NCBI GenBank assembly: GCA_029783825.1
Contig: JAREIK010002645.1
Location: forward strand, 620,001 to 684,000
DNA length: 64,000 bases
From: Sapria himalayana
Taxonomy: Eukaryota; Streptophyta; Magnoliopsida; Malpighiales; Rafflesiaceae
Direction: 5' to 3'
The translations under genes and the position numbers were made by a program. Positions 1-13,507 of this stretch are shown here, one piece after another. Every line of letters begins with the position of its first letter. The stretch's first letter is position 1. A model generated the notes under the pieces. The model worked only from the letters and a program-made list of their open reading frames with translations. It ran no database searches and was not told the origin of the DNA.

Positions 1-840
1 TATAATTTTAAATTCTATTTAATTACACAAATATAGTAATCCAATCAACTTATAGTTGTAGATATATTAATAAAATATTGGCTGCAGGAAAAAAAAATTT
101 TGCCTTGAAATAATAATTGTGTTTTTTACGGGTAAAAAGGTAATTTACCCTGTTCTGGTAAAGTATTGAAGCCAAAAGTCGATATCACAATTTTTTCCAT
201 TGTCAATCTACAAAAAAAAATCTATGACTGACAACATAAACAAAAGATAGTATGAAAACATAAAAATTGTAATTACATATTCAAGTTTTGAATATATAAT
301 TGAAAGTAATAAGTAATAACTTTGATCTCATTAAAAAAATACCTTTATTATCACAATAGTTCATGGACCATTCCAAAGTTGGAAGATCTCCAAACTTTAC
401 CTTTAAACGCCTAAGAATCATGCATACAATATACTAACGTAATTCAACATATGAAAATTATAGAAATATAATGAATGTGTAAGTAAAATACTAAAATGTC
501 TTCAAATGATTATGTCGAACAATTTACCTTCAGTCATAGTTTGGGTCAAAAGAGATAAATTATGAACCTCATCAAAAGTTAAAGTTGGAAATACCAAAAT
601 TTGTTCATGCTTCAATACAAAAAGGTGTCCACAATGCTTTTCAAACCGAGGAAAGTATTAATTGAGTCACCAACATCACCCATTCAGATTGTACATCATT
701 CAACTCATCTTTGTTGTATGATTTCTTCTCATTAAATTGTTCAAAAGTAAAGTATTATCTTAATCAATATAATTGGAAAATTAAAAAAACCTGATTTATT
801 GAGAAACAGATCAACACATACCTTTGTTATTAGACATCAT
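1..840 (-). other. Degenerate sequence with possible remnant exons, no intact gene
   Basis: No open gene is present. Read on the minus strand, about 650-530 gives a short open stretch with the residues FEKHCGHLFVLKHEQ followed by a GGTAAAT donor-like site near 528, and about 415-350 gives LRRLKVKFGDLPTLEW followed by a GGTATTT donor-like site. They may be leftover exons of the transposon-like remnant that continues to 2727. I do not recognise either peptide, and AT-rich DNA can give such stretches by chance. Confidence 0.25.
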
Positions 841-912
841 TGATCAAGAATGATATCCCTCATATATCTCATCATATAGTATGCACATTCAACACTACTT
901 TGTTGTCTTGAG
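841..912 (-). pseudogene. Ulp1/C48 cysteine peptidase remnant (transposon-associated)
   Basis: The minus-strand translation contains SSVECAYYMMRYMRDII, which matches the conserved C-terminal block (VECGYYVMRYMKDI type) around the catalytic cysteine of plant Ulp1-like C48 peptidases. In plants these are often carried by CACTA and Mutator-like transposons. A stop codon follows directly, and no His or Asp catalytic block is readable upstream, so this is a fragment. A CACTA terminus of matching orientation ends at 2727, so both may belong to one element. The family call rests on a single motif. Confidence 0.45.
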
Positions 913-2440
913 CACTAAATGGAAAATATAATCATTATATATATATATATTGGGGTTACTTGCAAGACTTATTGTAATAAGTTTAAAATAAAGCAGAAGA
1001 AACTATATAGCTGATCTCTATTTGGTAAATGAGAAATGGAAAAGAAATCATTATTACTCTGTGGCATAATAGTTGCCTGAAAATAGGGAGCAGATAACTC
1101 AACTAAGGCAAAATCACCGACAAAATCAGTACCAATATCACAAAATCTGCATAGAATGATGGATACATAACTAATTAAACTTCACAAAATAGCAACACAA
1201 AACATGATGCCGAATATATGATGCATAAGCCATGTACAACTCCACTTTCCACAATTTGTAAATCAAAGCCGTGTAGAAACTGATGACAAGATTATTTGAA
1301 CTACAATTTCTATCTTTCGATCACAATTTTAACTCCTTTTCATCTTTTTATTATGTCCTGCCAATCTACAAAAAATATCAGTATAACAAGGGTAGCCATT
1401 AAGCATTATGTAGTTTGGTAACATATATACTAATTTAACAATAAAGGGCGGCGATGACCTGTCGTGCACCACGTAATAATCTATTCACTGAGATAATGTG
1501 CGAGAATACAACAACCCTGAGGAAGAAAGATATAAATAAGCAAAGAGATTTTCATCCCTAAGAGAAATGAAAAACGACGCTATAGAGAAGCATGTCCAAA
1601 TAAATCCTTTCCTAGAACAAAAAATGAGAACATAATGTTTATTTTTTTCTCCCCTATCTCTTTCTCTCCACTTGTGAATTATGATAAGTTTATGCATAAT
1701 ATAAGATGCAAAACAAAAGAATTTGGAAGAAGCTGCGAATAAATACAAAATGATCGGAACATGTTCACATTCAGTTCTTAGGTTAACCTCGTCAATTCCA
1801 GTGATTCAATGCACTTTTATTTGATAAAAGTTAAAAGTATGGAAGAGCTGATACAATTATAAACTTAATGGAGAAACTTACAGGATACTGCAAATATGGC
1901 CAATGATATCGAAGACGCGAGCTTGACCCCGAGCTATTAGAAATGGCCGAATGTGATGAAGAAGAAGCGCAACTCTTTCTAGCGATAGATTCGTCAATAT
2001 ATTAAATTAAGTTAAAAATAATATTAAAATTTTCACATAATTTTATTAAATCACCTTATATTTACATTATATTTTTATTTTTCTTAGGGATAAATTAAAT
2101 ATTAACAAATTAATTTTAAAATTAAATATTATTACTTATTTTATAAATAAAAAACTCAATTTTGAATGTAAAAATATTTAGATATTTTTAAATTTTATCA
2201 TAAGTTTCTGTTTATTTTTAATAAATAATTTTCAACTAAATTTTGATAAATTTTTTTATTTTTATAAAGTAAACATAAAAATATTATTAATTATTTAAAA
2301 AAATAAATAAGAAATTAGTTAAAAATCAATAAATTCAAAATTAAATTTTTCACATCCACGACACTAATAAAAGTGACAAGGTTTTTAATTTTCAGCCCAT
2401 TATTCCTTGGAAATTTTTAAGGAGGTAAGAAATTTTCCTA
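913..2440. other. AT-rich DNA, no gene recognised
   Basis: Mostly AT-rich sequence with scattered stops in all frames. A short GC-richer stretch at about 1885-1990 reads on the minus strand as SIARKSCASSSSHSAISNSS and runs into a CCTGTAAGT donor-like site at about 1880, so it could be an old first exon. A simple AT run lies near 940-950. Nothing else is supported. Confidence 0.3.
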
Positions 2441-2727
2441 ACCTATTAGTCTTAACAATGAAAGATCGAGTAAGTGTCATTAAATGTATAATTACAAATA
2501 TAATAATGACATTTTATAAAATCGTCAAGATATAAAGCATCATTAATTTTAAGTTTTGTTAAATTAACAATGACACTTCTAGTAAGTATCATAAAAATAG
2601 AATGCATTGTCGAAATAATGTCGCTTTTATAAAAGTGTCATTAAATGTCTAATTATAAATAGAATAATGACATTTTCTGAAAGCGTCAAGGAATAAAACG
2701 TCATTAATTTGCTGTTTTGTAGTAGTG
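2440..2727 (-). mobile_element. CACTA (En/Spm) transposon terminus
   Basis: The right edge ends in TTTTGTAGTAGTG (2715-2727), which read on the minus strand is CACTACTACAAAA, the classic plant CACTA terminus. Next to it lie subterminal direct repeats: a block starting GTCATTAAATG at 2476 recurs at 2637 (161 bp apart), each followed by an ATAATGACATTTT motif. Such subterminal repeats are where CACTA transposases bind. The opposite terminus was not found, so the element is incomplete or extends before position 1. Confidence 0.65.
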
Positions 2728-4186
2728 ATAATTGGTCTTATGTAACATTATTATTATAGAGTGATCCCCATGATAATAAAATATAATATTGACCACAAAT
2801 TAATCAATACAAACAAATATGTTTTGAAATATAACTAAAATCAGTATATTGATATCAGAGTAATCATATACTAATATAATGACAACATATAGATTGAATA
2901 CCATCACAATATTAATGATGAACTTCATCCTCAATAAAACTTCACACTCCACTTTTTGAGTGGAATTAGAACCTTACCTTGATACTAGTTGTTGGGATGG
3001 GATGTTTGGACCATGGTTTATTTGAAATCATAAAGTAATAGAAATGATAGTTGATTAATTAAATAATGGAAGTAAATAAAATTAACAACCCAAAATAATG
3101 AAAACCCTCTGTATAAAATATTATTAAATATATAATCCAATGAAAATAAAGTTCAAGTAATAAAAACCCCAAATTGCAAAATACATGCACAAGAAGTCCA
3201 TGAAGCACATTATGCCCAAAAATTACATTTGGACCAAAATATAAATTCTAGAATATAAAACTTTAAATATCAAAAAATCCAGTACAAATATGCAAACATA
3301 GGATTTAATGGTCATTACTTCAGATCACTTTCCATGTTATTCTTTTGGTGTGCTTGAGTTGGTTCATTAGATTTATGGGTTTGAATCAAAGATATGACGG
3401 TATCACTATTTTTAGACTAAAGAAATGATTCTATTCTTAGCTTTCAAATCTTTAAAGTTATCCAAACCTTAATTCCTTATGACATATAATTTTGTACAAA
3501 AATAAAAATAAAAACTAGCAGTATCACACTAAATTATAAATAAGTTATAATTATATATACAACCTATACTCATAATGCACTTTAAATAAATCACACATCA
3601 ATCCAGATATTAAACATTCACATTACAATTTAAACACAGTCACATAAATAAATTAAAGTATTAAAACCAGTGGGAGGAGGAGAGAGAGAAAATATTATGT
3701 CTTAACTTCTAAAACTCAAAACCAAAAAATAAAGTAACAAAAATACACACAAAAATGCACACCCTGCAAGAATAACATGATATGCCATAAAATAATCTCT
3801 ATATTATGCACATTATTTTTCACCCACAATATATAACATGTTATTCTTTTTTTAAAGACCGGATGAGAGTATTCACCCATCCAAGAGGGCACCACGCATG
3901 CCCTTTTTGTGAAAACATAAAAGTTTTTCAAGACTTTATTTTTTTTTTAATTTTTAAGAAAAATAGAATATGAGATTTTATCTCATATACTTGGTCTATT
4001 GTGCTCTATGCCTTCAAAAAAATGAAACAAACAAAACAAAACAAAATCAATCGATCCAACTCGAGTATTCCAAACATAATGATGATAGTACTTTTTCTCT
4101 CTCTCTCTCTCAATAAATTGGAGTGTGCAAAGGAAAGATGACCATGGAAGTTTTCAACAAGTCTATCAATTTTGATTGTGTTTCAA
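2728..4186. other. No gene; possible minus-strand LTR end near 2990
   Basis: AT-rich without coding signal. On the minus strand, CCCAACAAC is followed by TAGTATCAAGG (about 2975-2990), which resembles a decayed initiator-Met tRNA primer-binding site (TGGTATCAGAG) after an LTR ending in CA. An LTR would then lie at about 2990-3660, but I could not find its other end. A (CT)n microsatellite lies at about 4094-4111. Confidence 0.25.
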
Positions 4187-4311
4187 ACTCAAACACCTTC
4201 TACTACATAAATGAAGCTCTCAGTACATACTCAAATTTTAACTTAGCATGGTTGGTGTGTGAGTTTTACACCAATTCAAATTAAGACATCCTTATAAAAG
4301 ATATAACTTTA
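4187..4311. repeat. Dispersed direct repeat, copy 1
   Basis: A block beginning ACTCAAACACCTTCTACTAC and ending GACATCCTTATAAAA recurs in the same orientation at about 5082-5200 with scattered substitutions. The copies are about 0.9 kb apart and the DNA between them is non-coding. They could be remnants of short LTRs or of a segmental duplication. Confidence 0.6.
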
Positions 4312-5081
4312 TAAGGATTCATGATTTGCATGTGGACTAGTGTTAGAAAAAAATTGGAACACTTCCTATTTTTATTTTACACAATCTTGGGCTCCCATAT
4401 TTCTCTTCTAGACCTTTATTATAATTTACATAATTTATTCTAAGTTTTTATAATATTTAAGAGGTATAGGATACTCTATTCTATGTTTATGTTTATGAGG
4501 GATTCTAGATTCATGTGGAATTTGTGTCAAGTCTTTGTGGAATTCATGTTTTGTTCTAAAGAATATTATCATTGGATTTGTGAACCTGTGTTCGTGCTAT
4601 GTTTGTGTTGTAAAAGTAGTGTTTGATGTTTTTCTAAAATACCTAGGTCCAGAACTAAAACATTATTTTACAATTATGTTCAAATACTTTTATATTTCAC
4701 AAGATTTATAATAATTTAAACTTTGGGGCTTTGTGTGTGTGTAAATATTCTGCTAATTTTTGGAGTAGAATATTTATTGTGATTGTAAAATATTTATAGG
4801 TGGTTTATTTTTATACTTTCTAGCATAAGCAGAGAAGAGTAAATATATATATTTTGGATAGTTTGAAATATATTTGTTTAAGTAGTTTGATAAAAAATTT
4901 TAGTAACTCAAAAGTTTTTTTTTATTTAGTTCTACATTTTTGGGTAAATTTTCTAACAAAAATTAAATAATTTTAAGAAGATCAAAAATATCAAATCAAC
5001 CTAATAGTTAGACCAAGAATTTGTTCAGTGATTATTCTTGATTTTTCATTTTATATCTCGGTTGGTCACCAATAATTTTGA
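4312..5081. other. AT-rich spacer between direct repeats
   Basis: No coding signal. Thymine-rich sequence with short GTGT runs lies between the two copies of the direct repeat. Nothing else is recognised. Confidence 0.4.
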
Positions 5082-5200
5082 ACTCAAACACCTTCTACTA
5101 CATAATTGAAGCTCTTAATATGTGCTCCATTTTTGACTTAGCATGGTTGGTGTGTGAGTTTCACACTAATTCCAAAGGCGACATCCTTATAAAATTAAAG
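5082..5200. repeat. Dispersed direct repeat, copy 2
   Basis: Second copy of the repeat at 4187-4311. Shared landmarks are CACCTTCTACTACATAA, TTAGCATGGTTGGTGTGTGA and the final GACATCCTTATAAAA. No terminal TG/CA or target duplication was identified. Confidence 0.6.
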
Positions 5201-5693
5201 GCTTTAGTATTTTCAAAAAAACATTTATTTAAGTCAACTTAATTAAAAACAAATAATTAAATATCATATTCATTGTATAGTTATGTATAGATATAGATAT
5301 AGTAAAATACATTTTTATATACTAATATATAAAAATGTATATAAAATAAATGTTGTTACTTATATAATACACATATAGTTATGTATAATATTTTTATAGT
5401 TATACATATAGTCAAAGATAATTATTTATAGTTATATGTTTTATACCTTTGGGATCCAATGACAAAAAGACACAAAACAGAAAACAAACAAGTTCGGCTT
5501 ACAAACATATCAAAGCAAAGTAAATGTGATCTTGTATTTTAGACATGCAGTATATAAATATAAATATAATTTGAATCCCCTTAGAAACAAAAGATGTCAT
5601 CCACATAACAAAACAAAACTCATGCAAAATAGTCAAAGATTAGATCCACATCCAGATATATCAACAAAGTTTCTCTCATGTTGCTAAAATTTT
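5201..5693. repeat. AT-rich low-complexity DNA with TATAGTTAT motifs
   Basis: Irregular repeats of ATAGTTATACATATAG type fill about 5270-5440 and resume beyond the ARF pseudogene at 6360, as if one low-complexity tract had been split by the retropseudogene. The part at 5540-5693 may contain the 3' untranslated part of the retrocopy. Confidence 0.4.
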
Positions 5694-7500
<1,807 letters not shown>

Positions 7501-9040
7501 AACAAAAATAAAACACATAAACATAAGTTTGTTTTTTCTCAAGTTATAGAAGTAGAAGACATTAACCATAATTTTTTTTTCTTAAGTCACAAAAACAGAA
7601 AATAATATGCAAACATTGAGTATTTGAAATTTATAAAACCCTAAAAAATTAAACTGTAAAAGAACAAATTTTACACTAACCATTTATTGTTTCTTAATTG
7701 TGTAGAGTCAAAATCATATAAGAGATATGAAAATAGAAGAAAAAAGAAGAAAGAGTGGTAGAAAATTAAAAAAAAATCAAACCCGAGTATTCTATATAAA
7801 CCAAACTCCGCCAGTGGTAATAAAATTGAGAGAGATAGAGATACGTAAATAGCATTCCAAATGAGAAGTATAATGATAATGTTACTTGGTAACAAGGGGA
7901 GGTGGGTTTTGTAAGTTGCTCCTATATTCTCGTTTTGCTTCTCCTCTCTTTGTTGTTTAAAGATAAAAAAAAAGCTAAGTGTTAAATGCCTTAGCATTTT
8001 TTTTCAAGGAAATTATAAATAAATAAATAAATATGATGTAAATATATAGAAAATAAAGAGACAAAAATATAAAATTTAAATAAAATTATAAAAAATAAAT
8101 ATATTAAATAAAAAAAATGAAATAGTTTTTTATTTAACCATAAATAATATTTTTCATAAATAAATAAAATAATATTATATAATAATAAAGTATTTCACAC
8201 ACACACACACACGTGTGTGTGTGTGTGTGTGTTTTTATATATATATTATTTTATGGTTATAAATTTTTAAGAATTCAATTAATTTTTTATTAATATAATA
8301 TGAAATAATTATAAAGGCATAAAATTTGAATCTTTTAGTTGTTATAAATTTGATTAATTGAAGTGTTCATTTAATAGTCACACTTAGATATTTATTTTTA
8401 AAATCATAAAATTTTTTTTGATGTAATTAAAATATCTATGTATTAATCTTTAAATATTAATTTATTTTCTTTTAAATTATATCAAAAATTTGAATTTTTT
8501 TTATAATTCAAAAATTTCAAATCTTTTAGTCATTATTTTTTTTAAAGATTCCTATAATCATAAAATTTTTCTATGATTATATGAATAATATTAATATTTA
8601 CTTGTTTATTCGTTAATTCATATATTTTTATTAATTTTTTTATTTAATCAAACAATTGTTTATTTTAGTTTTTTATTAGTAGTAATTTTTATTTATGTTT
8701 ATTTTTTAATTAAAATATTTTCAAAATTTTTATTATTAAAATAATAAATTATATAATATTTTGTAATCCAAATATTTAAATATCATAATTAAAAATATCA
8801 TGAAAATATTTTGTATATTTTTTTAATTAATTATTATCAAAAAAATAGTTATTTTAGTCTTATTTAATATAAATTTTTACGTATTTATATATTTATGAAT
8901 TTTTTTTTAATAATATCCTATTTTTATAATTATACGAGGAGATCGTGTCTTTCAAGGATCACTCATCTATTGACTATTACATACCTTTAATATAGAAAAT
9001 TACATAAAATATTAAAATAAATAATACTAAAAAAAATTAA
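7501..9040. other. AT-rich intergenic DNA
   Basis: No coding signal. Runs of A and T dominate. The only marked feature is the self-complementary microsatellite at 8196-8231, listed separately. Confidence 0.4.
8196..8231. repeat. Self-complementary (CA)n-(GT)n microsatellite
   Basis: A (CA)n run turns at ACGT directly into a (GT)n run of similar length, so the tract is its own reverse complement and could form a hairpin or Z-DNA. Flanks are AT-rich. Confidence 0.85.
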
Positions 9041-9713
9041 ATTATTAAAAATTTGTGACAGAAATTATTACAAGCTCAAATAGCTAGGAAAAAATTCCTA
9101 GCTAAATACATATATTTTAAGAAAATAAATATTTAAAGAATTATCACTTTCAATTATATATAAAATTGAAAAAAAAATTAATTCAGATAATTATTTAGCG
9201 ACGAATTTTGTCTTGATCTAATTAGTTAGGAAAATTCCGTTACTAAAATTTCCCACTTATCTTTATGCAGATGTACGAAAATATTAGCGATAAATTATTT
9301 CTGGATCTAATTAGCTAGTGAAAATCCATCGCTAAATCCGTCGTTAAACATTCCGCTTCTCATCGCGTGGAAAATTTTTATTCTATCACTAATTCATCGC
9401 AAATTTTTATTTCAATGTAAAATCAAAAATCTCTTGCTATTCCCTAGCTAATCCCTCACAATTAGGGGTGTAATCGAGCCGTGATGAGTCGAGTTTGAGG
9501 GTGCTCGAGCTCGGCTCATTTAACTTACGAGCCTCAAAATATTGTTCGGGCTCGGCTCGTTTAACTTAATAAACGAGTTCGAGCGAGCTTCTAATGAGCC
9601 GAACGCCGAGCAGCTCACGAGCAGCTCGGCTCGGTTACATCCCTACTCACAATTTAGCTAGGGATTAATCCCTAGCTAAATTTTCTTAGCTAAATTGATA
9701 TTTTCTTGTAGTA
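9041..9713 (-). mobile_element. CACTA-like subterminal region (split by a hAT MITE)
   Basis: Carries many copies of motifs typical of plant CACTA subterminal regions: AGCGACGAATTT, CTAATTAGCTAG, AAAATCCATCGCTAAA, and inverted TAGCTAGG/CCTAGCTA pairs. The right edge reads ATTTTCTTGTAGTA (to 9713), one base off the canonical CACTACAAGAAAA terminus on the minus strand. The opposite terminus is not recognisable. The hAT MITE at 9463-9645 is inserted inside it. Confidence 0.5.
9463..9645. mobile_element. hAT-type MITE, TAGGGGTGTAA family
   Basis: A 183-bp non-autonomous element with terminal inverted repeats TAGGGGTGTAA (left) and TTACATCCCTA (right), flanked by a perfect 8-bp target duplication CTCACAAT at 9455-9462 and 9646-9653. 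The 8-bp duplication and the TAGGG-type ends indicate the hAT superfamily. The interior is GC-rich with repeated GCTCGGCTCG and GAGCCG motifs in both orientations and would fold into hairpins. It has no coding capacity. Confidence 0.92.
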
Positions 9714-10720
9714 AAAGTGATGTGACATATCTCCTTTTTTTATATTATTTAAATTTTATATTAGAGATTCAATTATATATATATATAAAATCAAATAATT
9801 AATTCAATTTTAATTTATATCAATCAAAATATTTAATTAATATAATTTCAATCAAATTAGTTATCTTTATTTTTAATTATAATTAAAATAATTTATTTTA
9901 ACACACATACTCTAAATAATTAAAATAATTTTTAATTATAATTTAAAATATTTCTTAAAGCACTAGATTAGGCTGTGGAAGAGACTCTAGCACAAATAAT
10001 AAACTATAATTTATATTACTATAAAATTATAATAACACTCCCTCATTTATTCTTAATAACTCATACCATTTGTTATTTAGTACTTATTTAAGATAACAGA
10101 TACCACTATGGAATCAAATTGCTAATAATTTAATTCAATAAATTATTTATATATTACCTTGATACCTTATAGAATTTCATTTAAATTACTAAAAATCTAA
10201 ATGTTTGGTTTGACAATAACCTTATAAGCATTTTTAAGGGAACATCATTAATCAATTTTATAGGACATAGATTCCATTAATAATTAATATTCTCTATACA
10301 ATTGATAAAGTTATCTAACTCATTGAGTGTATTAATTTAATTATAAATCTCACTCTTTTTAAATAAAAACAACTATTAATGAATATATGTGTTTATCAAT
10401 TAGATCAAGATTAAGAGTGACATAGTTTGCAATAACTATAGTGTGTTTTTATTTTACATATCAATATAAAATAACTATACACTTTGGTCTCATTCAATAT
10501 ACACAAGCACAATAGCAAAAGAAGTTAGAATTATATAATTCCTTATAGTCAAGATAGACATATTAAAATTTTATGCTACAATCTTACCGATAAAGTGTTT
10601 AACTCCATTTAGATTCTAAACTTTAAATATCAAATCATGTACTATATAAAATAAAGGATACATGTACATCTATTATAAATATATTCTTAGTTCATTGTTT
10701 TTTACAAGAAAACCAAAATG
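9714..10720 (-). mobile_element. Decayed LTR fragment (same family as 21180-23491)
   Basis: On the minus strand this stretch aligns piecewise with the LTR-like block at 21.3-23.2 kb. Shared anchors include CACTYTATCRGTAAGATTGTAG (about 10570-10600 versus about 21430-21450), ATTAATGGAATC (about 10280) and TATAATTTTATAGT (about 10010). It lacks the 1.1-kb insert, with its 592-bp duplication, present in the other copy. Neither LTR terminus nor a target duplication is clear, so this is a solo or truncated LTR. Confidence 0.5.
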
Positions 10721-12016
10721 AATCCAACAAACAATTAAAAGGAAAAACAAACAAAAATGGTTTTCAGTATAAAATAGTTCCAACAAACATATGATGATAG
10801 ACTAGATAAAATTATAAAAAATTTATGCCCAAATTAATAATGCTATTGTTCTTCCAAAGTTGTAATGAAACCAACATTTTCGAGATTTATCATGGATGAA
10901 AATGAACTTGTTATTACATTAGTTAAATTTTAATGCTAGATCAATCAAGAAAAACTATTTATTTCAATCTAAATTACAAATACATTTCTGATTACAAATC
11001 AATCATTAAAGAAAATGAGCATATGGATAACATATCAAAATTATCTTTTGATTTTTTTCATTCCAATTGGTTTAGCCTCAGTCAATATAATAAATTTTGT
11101 CCAATTTTTTTTTTTAAATTTGTTCTAGAAATTAAGATGAAAAGATTTGTGATTATTTTGATGTCAATAATCAAATAAATCTTTTAAACATTTAAACTAA
11201 AAGTTTAGTTAATGTTCGCATTTATTTGATTATGAGGTACACCAAACTAAATTTATTTATCATATCTTTACTTACTTGGGGTCGAGGCCAAAGGAAAGTT
11301 TATCGTCACATGAGAATATTCAATGTTTACACAAAGTGACAAAGACAATAATATTCATAAAAAAGCTATTACACAATGGAGCATGTTAATAAGGTTTGTC
11401 TTTTGTATATGCGAAGAAAGTTGTTCAGAAACTAATTTTGCAAACTTATAAACATGTCATACTCCTTGTTGTTTGGTATGCTAGGCATTTTAATTAAATG
11501 TATAATTTAATTGTTTGTTTGATTTAAATTTAATCGGCACATTTTTTATGTGTGCTTATTTAATTATTATGGTTAGTTTAATTCATGTGAGATTTTTGAT
11601 TTATATTCTATAAAATAAGGTACATCCTTATTTAAAAGCATCTCATTCCTAATCCCTCATATCTTGTATTTCTTTTATTATATTATTTATTTTATTATCT
11701 TAAAGTTGAATTTTATATTTTTAAATTATTGTTGTGTGTTCTATTTTTATAACAAAGGTAAATTATTTTTGAATTGAAAAATTGATTTCAGAATTTGAAA
11801 ACAAAAATTTAAATTATTTTCGATTTTCAAGATATTAAATCAGATTGTTGTGTTCTAATTAATTTTGTTTTGATGCACAAAAACATAAATATCTCAAAAA
11901 AAATGGATTGGTAAAGATAGACTTCAAAAAAAATCTTGAAATCTTTTGAAAAATAATTGTAATCATTGTAATGGTGCGAATTATTTAGAAAATACATTTA
12001 AACGCAAAGGAGCATG
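10721..12016. other. AT-rich DNA, no gene recognised
   Basis: An 81-codon open stretch at 10933-11178 shows no recognisable domain and has an asparagine/lysine-rich composition expected from AT-rich noise. A TATA-like TATAAAATAAGG at about 11608 lies in non-coding DNA. Nothing else is supported. Confidence 0.35.
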
Positions 12017-12025
12017 TTCTTTTTT

Positions 12026-13498
12026 GGGGGAATTATCTTTCGAGGTTTTTCCCCAGAAATTTTTAACAATTAGAAACTAAATATTTAATATTTGTAAAAA
12101 AGTCATAAAAATATAAATAAATTAAAAATAAGGGTACTCAAATTCATAAGTCCTAAACTACCCTCACCCCTTGCCCCTCGCCCTCGCCCCTCGCCCATGA
12201 ATGAGCTCCTCAAGCTCCATCGTGGATCTCGACGGAACTCCATGAGCTCCACGAAGGAGCTCGTCGACCTCCTGTGAGCTCCACGTTGAGCTTGCTGGAG
12301 CTGACGGAGCTCCAGGAGCTCCTCGAGCTCTAGTGTGCTCGATCATGGAGCTCAATAAAGTTCGTGGAGTTCTGTTGAGTTCCATGAAGGAGCTCGTCAA
12401 GCTCTAGTGAGCTCCACGTCAAGCTTGCTAGAGCTCCACGAAAGAGCTCATTGAGCTCCAATGAGCTCCACGATCGAGCACACTAGAGCTAGCTGGATGT
12501 CACGGACTTAGCCTTTTCGCTAAGTTCCCATGCGGCACTTAGACAACTTAACCCTTAAATGTTGTTAAGTCAGTCTTACTTTCGCCTTGCTTGTTATGCT
12601 TGGCATCTACTCATAACTTGGAAGCAAAAAGAATTTGAGAGAATATCTGAAATTAAAGAAAATACTTTATTGAATAATAAAATCTTACAAGAAAATCTCA
12701 ACTTTGTGGTTTACAAATGAGGCCACCTCCTCCATAAATACACGCTAAGGAAAGGGTCTAGAACCTTTGAAGGTTTCCTATAAGTCTAGAGAATTCTATT
12801 ACATATATCCAAGAGAATTCTAGAATAATCTAGGATAATATACTTCCTTCCATACAAGTGTTTACTTCTTCAGAATCTTTTAATACGTTCCGCATTCTTT
12901 GAGTGAGGGTGTGACATGGTGCTCCTCGAGCTCCAGTGAGCTCGACTTGGAGCTCGACAAGCTTCTTTGTGGCACTCATGGAGTTCTGTTGAGCTCCATG
13001 GTGGAGCTTGAGGAGCTTCAGTGAGCTCTTTCGTGGAGCTCCACTAAAGATAGTGTAAAGCTCTAGTGAGCTCCTCGATCGAGCTAACTAGAGCTCTAGG
13101 AGCTCCTTCGTGAAGCTTGCTGGTGCTCCTTGAGCTCCGTCGAGCTCCACGAATGAGTTCCTTGAGCTCCAACGTGGAGCTCGACGGACCTCCACAAGCT
13201 CCACGTTGAGCTTGATGGTGCTCGAGGAGCTCATTCGTGGGCAAGGGCGAGGGGCGAGGAATATGGGTGAAGGCGAGGGGTGAGGGTGATGGAAGAGGGT
13301 GAGGGGCAAGGGCGTGTGCGAGGGGCGAGGGCAAGTGGGAGGGGCATGAGAGAGGGGCAAGGATAGTTTAGGACTTATGAATTTGAGTGCCCTTATTTTT
13401 AATTTATTTATGTTTTTGTGATTTTTTTATAAATATCAAAAGTTTTGTTTCTAATTGTTACAAATTTATGGGGAAGCACCCAAAAACATAATTCCCCC
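12026..13498. mobile_element. Mutator-like non-autonomous element with GAGCTC-rich core
   Basis: Long terminal inverted repeats of roughly 150-190 bp bound this 1.47-kb element. The left end GGGGGAATTAT and onward matches the reverse complement of the right end ATAATTCCCCC, including the inner landmark AAATAAATTAAAAATAAGGG and the phrase ATTCATAAGTCCTAAACTA. Flanks are TTCTTTTTT (12017-12025) and CTCTTTTTT (13499-13507), an 8/9 match as expected for a 9-bp Mutator-type TSD. Inside the inverted repeats lie G/C-rich GAGGGGCGAGGG runs and a core of GAGCTC-centred repeats (GAGCTCCACGA, TGAGCTCCA). The core is interrupted by a solo LTR at 12498-12916. No transposase is encoded; open frames here are by-products of the repeats. 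Confidence 0.8.
12498..12916 (-). mobile_element. Solo LTR inserted in the GAGCTC element
   Basis: This 419-bp block differs in composition from the GAGCTC repeats on both sides. On the minus strand it starts TGTCACACCC and ends GTCCGTGACA, giving the short inverted TGTCAC/GTGACA ends of an LTR. It has a TATA-like GTGTATTTATGG followed by GCCTCATTTGTAA and an AATAAAG polyadenylation-type signal, in the order expected for an LTR read on the minus strand. No coding region or second LTR is present. A clean 5-bp target duplication is not visible (TGGTG versus CTGGA on the plus strand). Confidence 0.6.
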
Positions 13499-13507
13499 CT
13501 CTTTTTT

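Noticed and set aside
1485..1748. An 87-codon minus-strand frame with hydrophobic stretches
   Set aside because: Low-complexity, Phe/Ser/Tyr-rich translation of AT-rich DNA, with no motif and no supporting neighbours.
7671..7997. A 108-codon minus-strand frame resembling a membrane protein
   Set aside because: The Leu/Phe/Ile bias comes from A-rich runs on the plus strand; there is no conserved motif or plausible exon structure.
12164..13360. Several proline- or leucine-rich open frames of 78-96 codons
   Set aside because: They run through the GAGCTC and GAGGGGCGAGG repeats of the Mutator-like element in more than one frame, as expected from stop-poor repeats.
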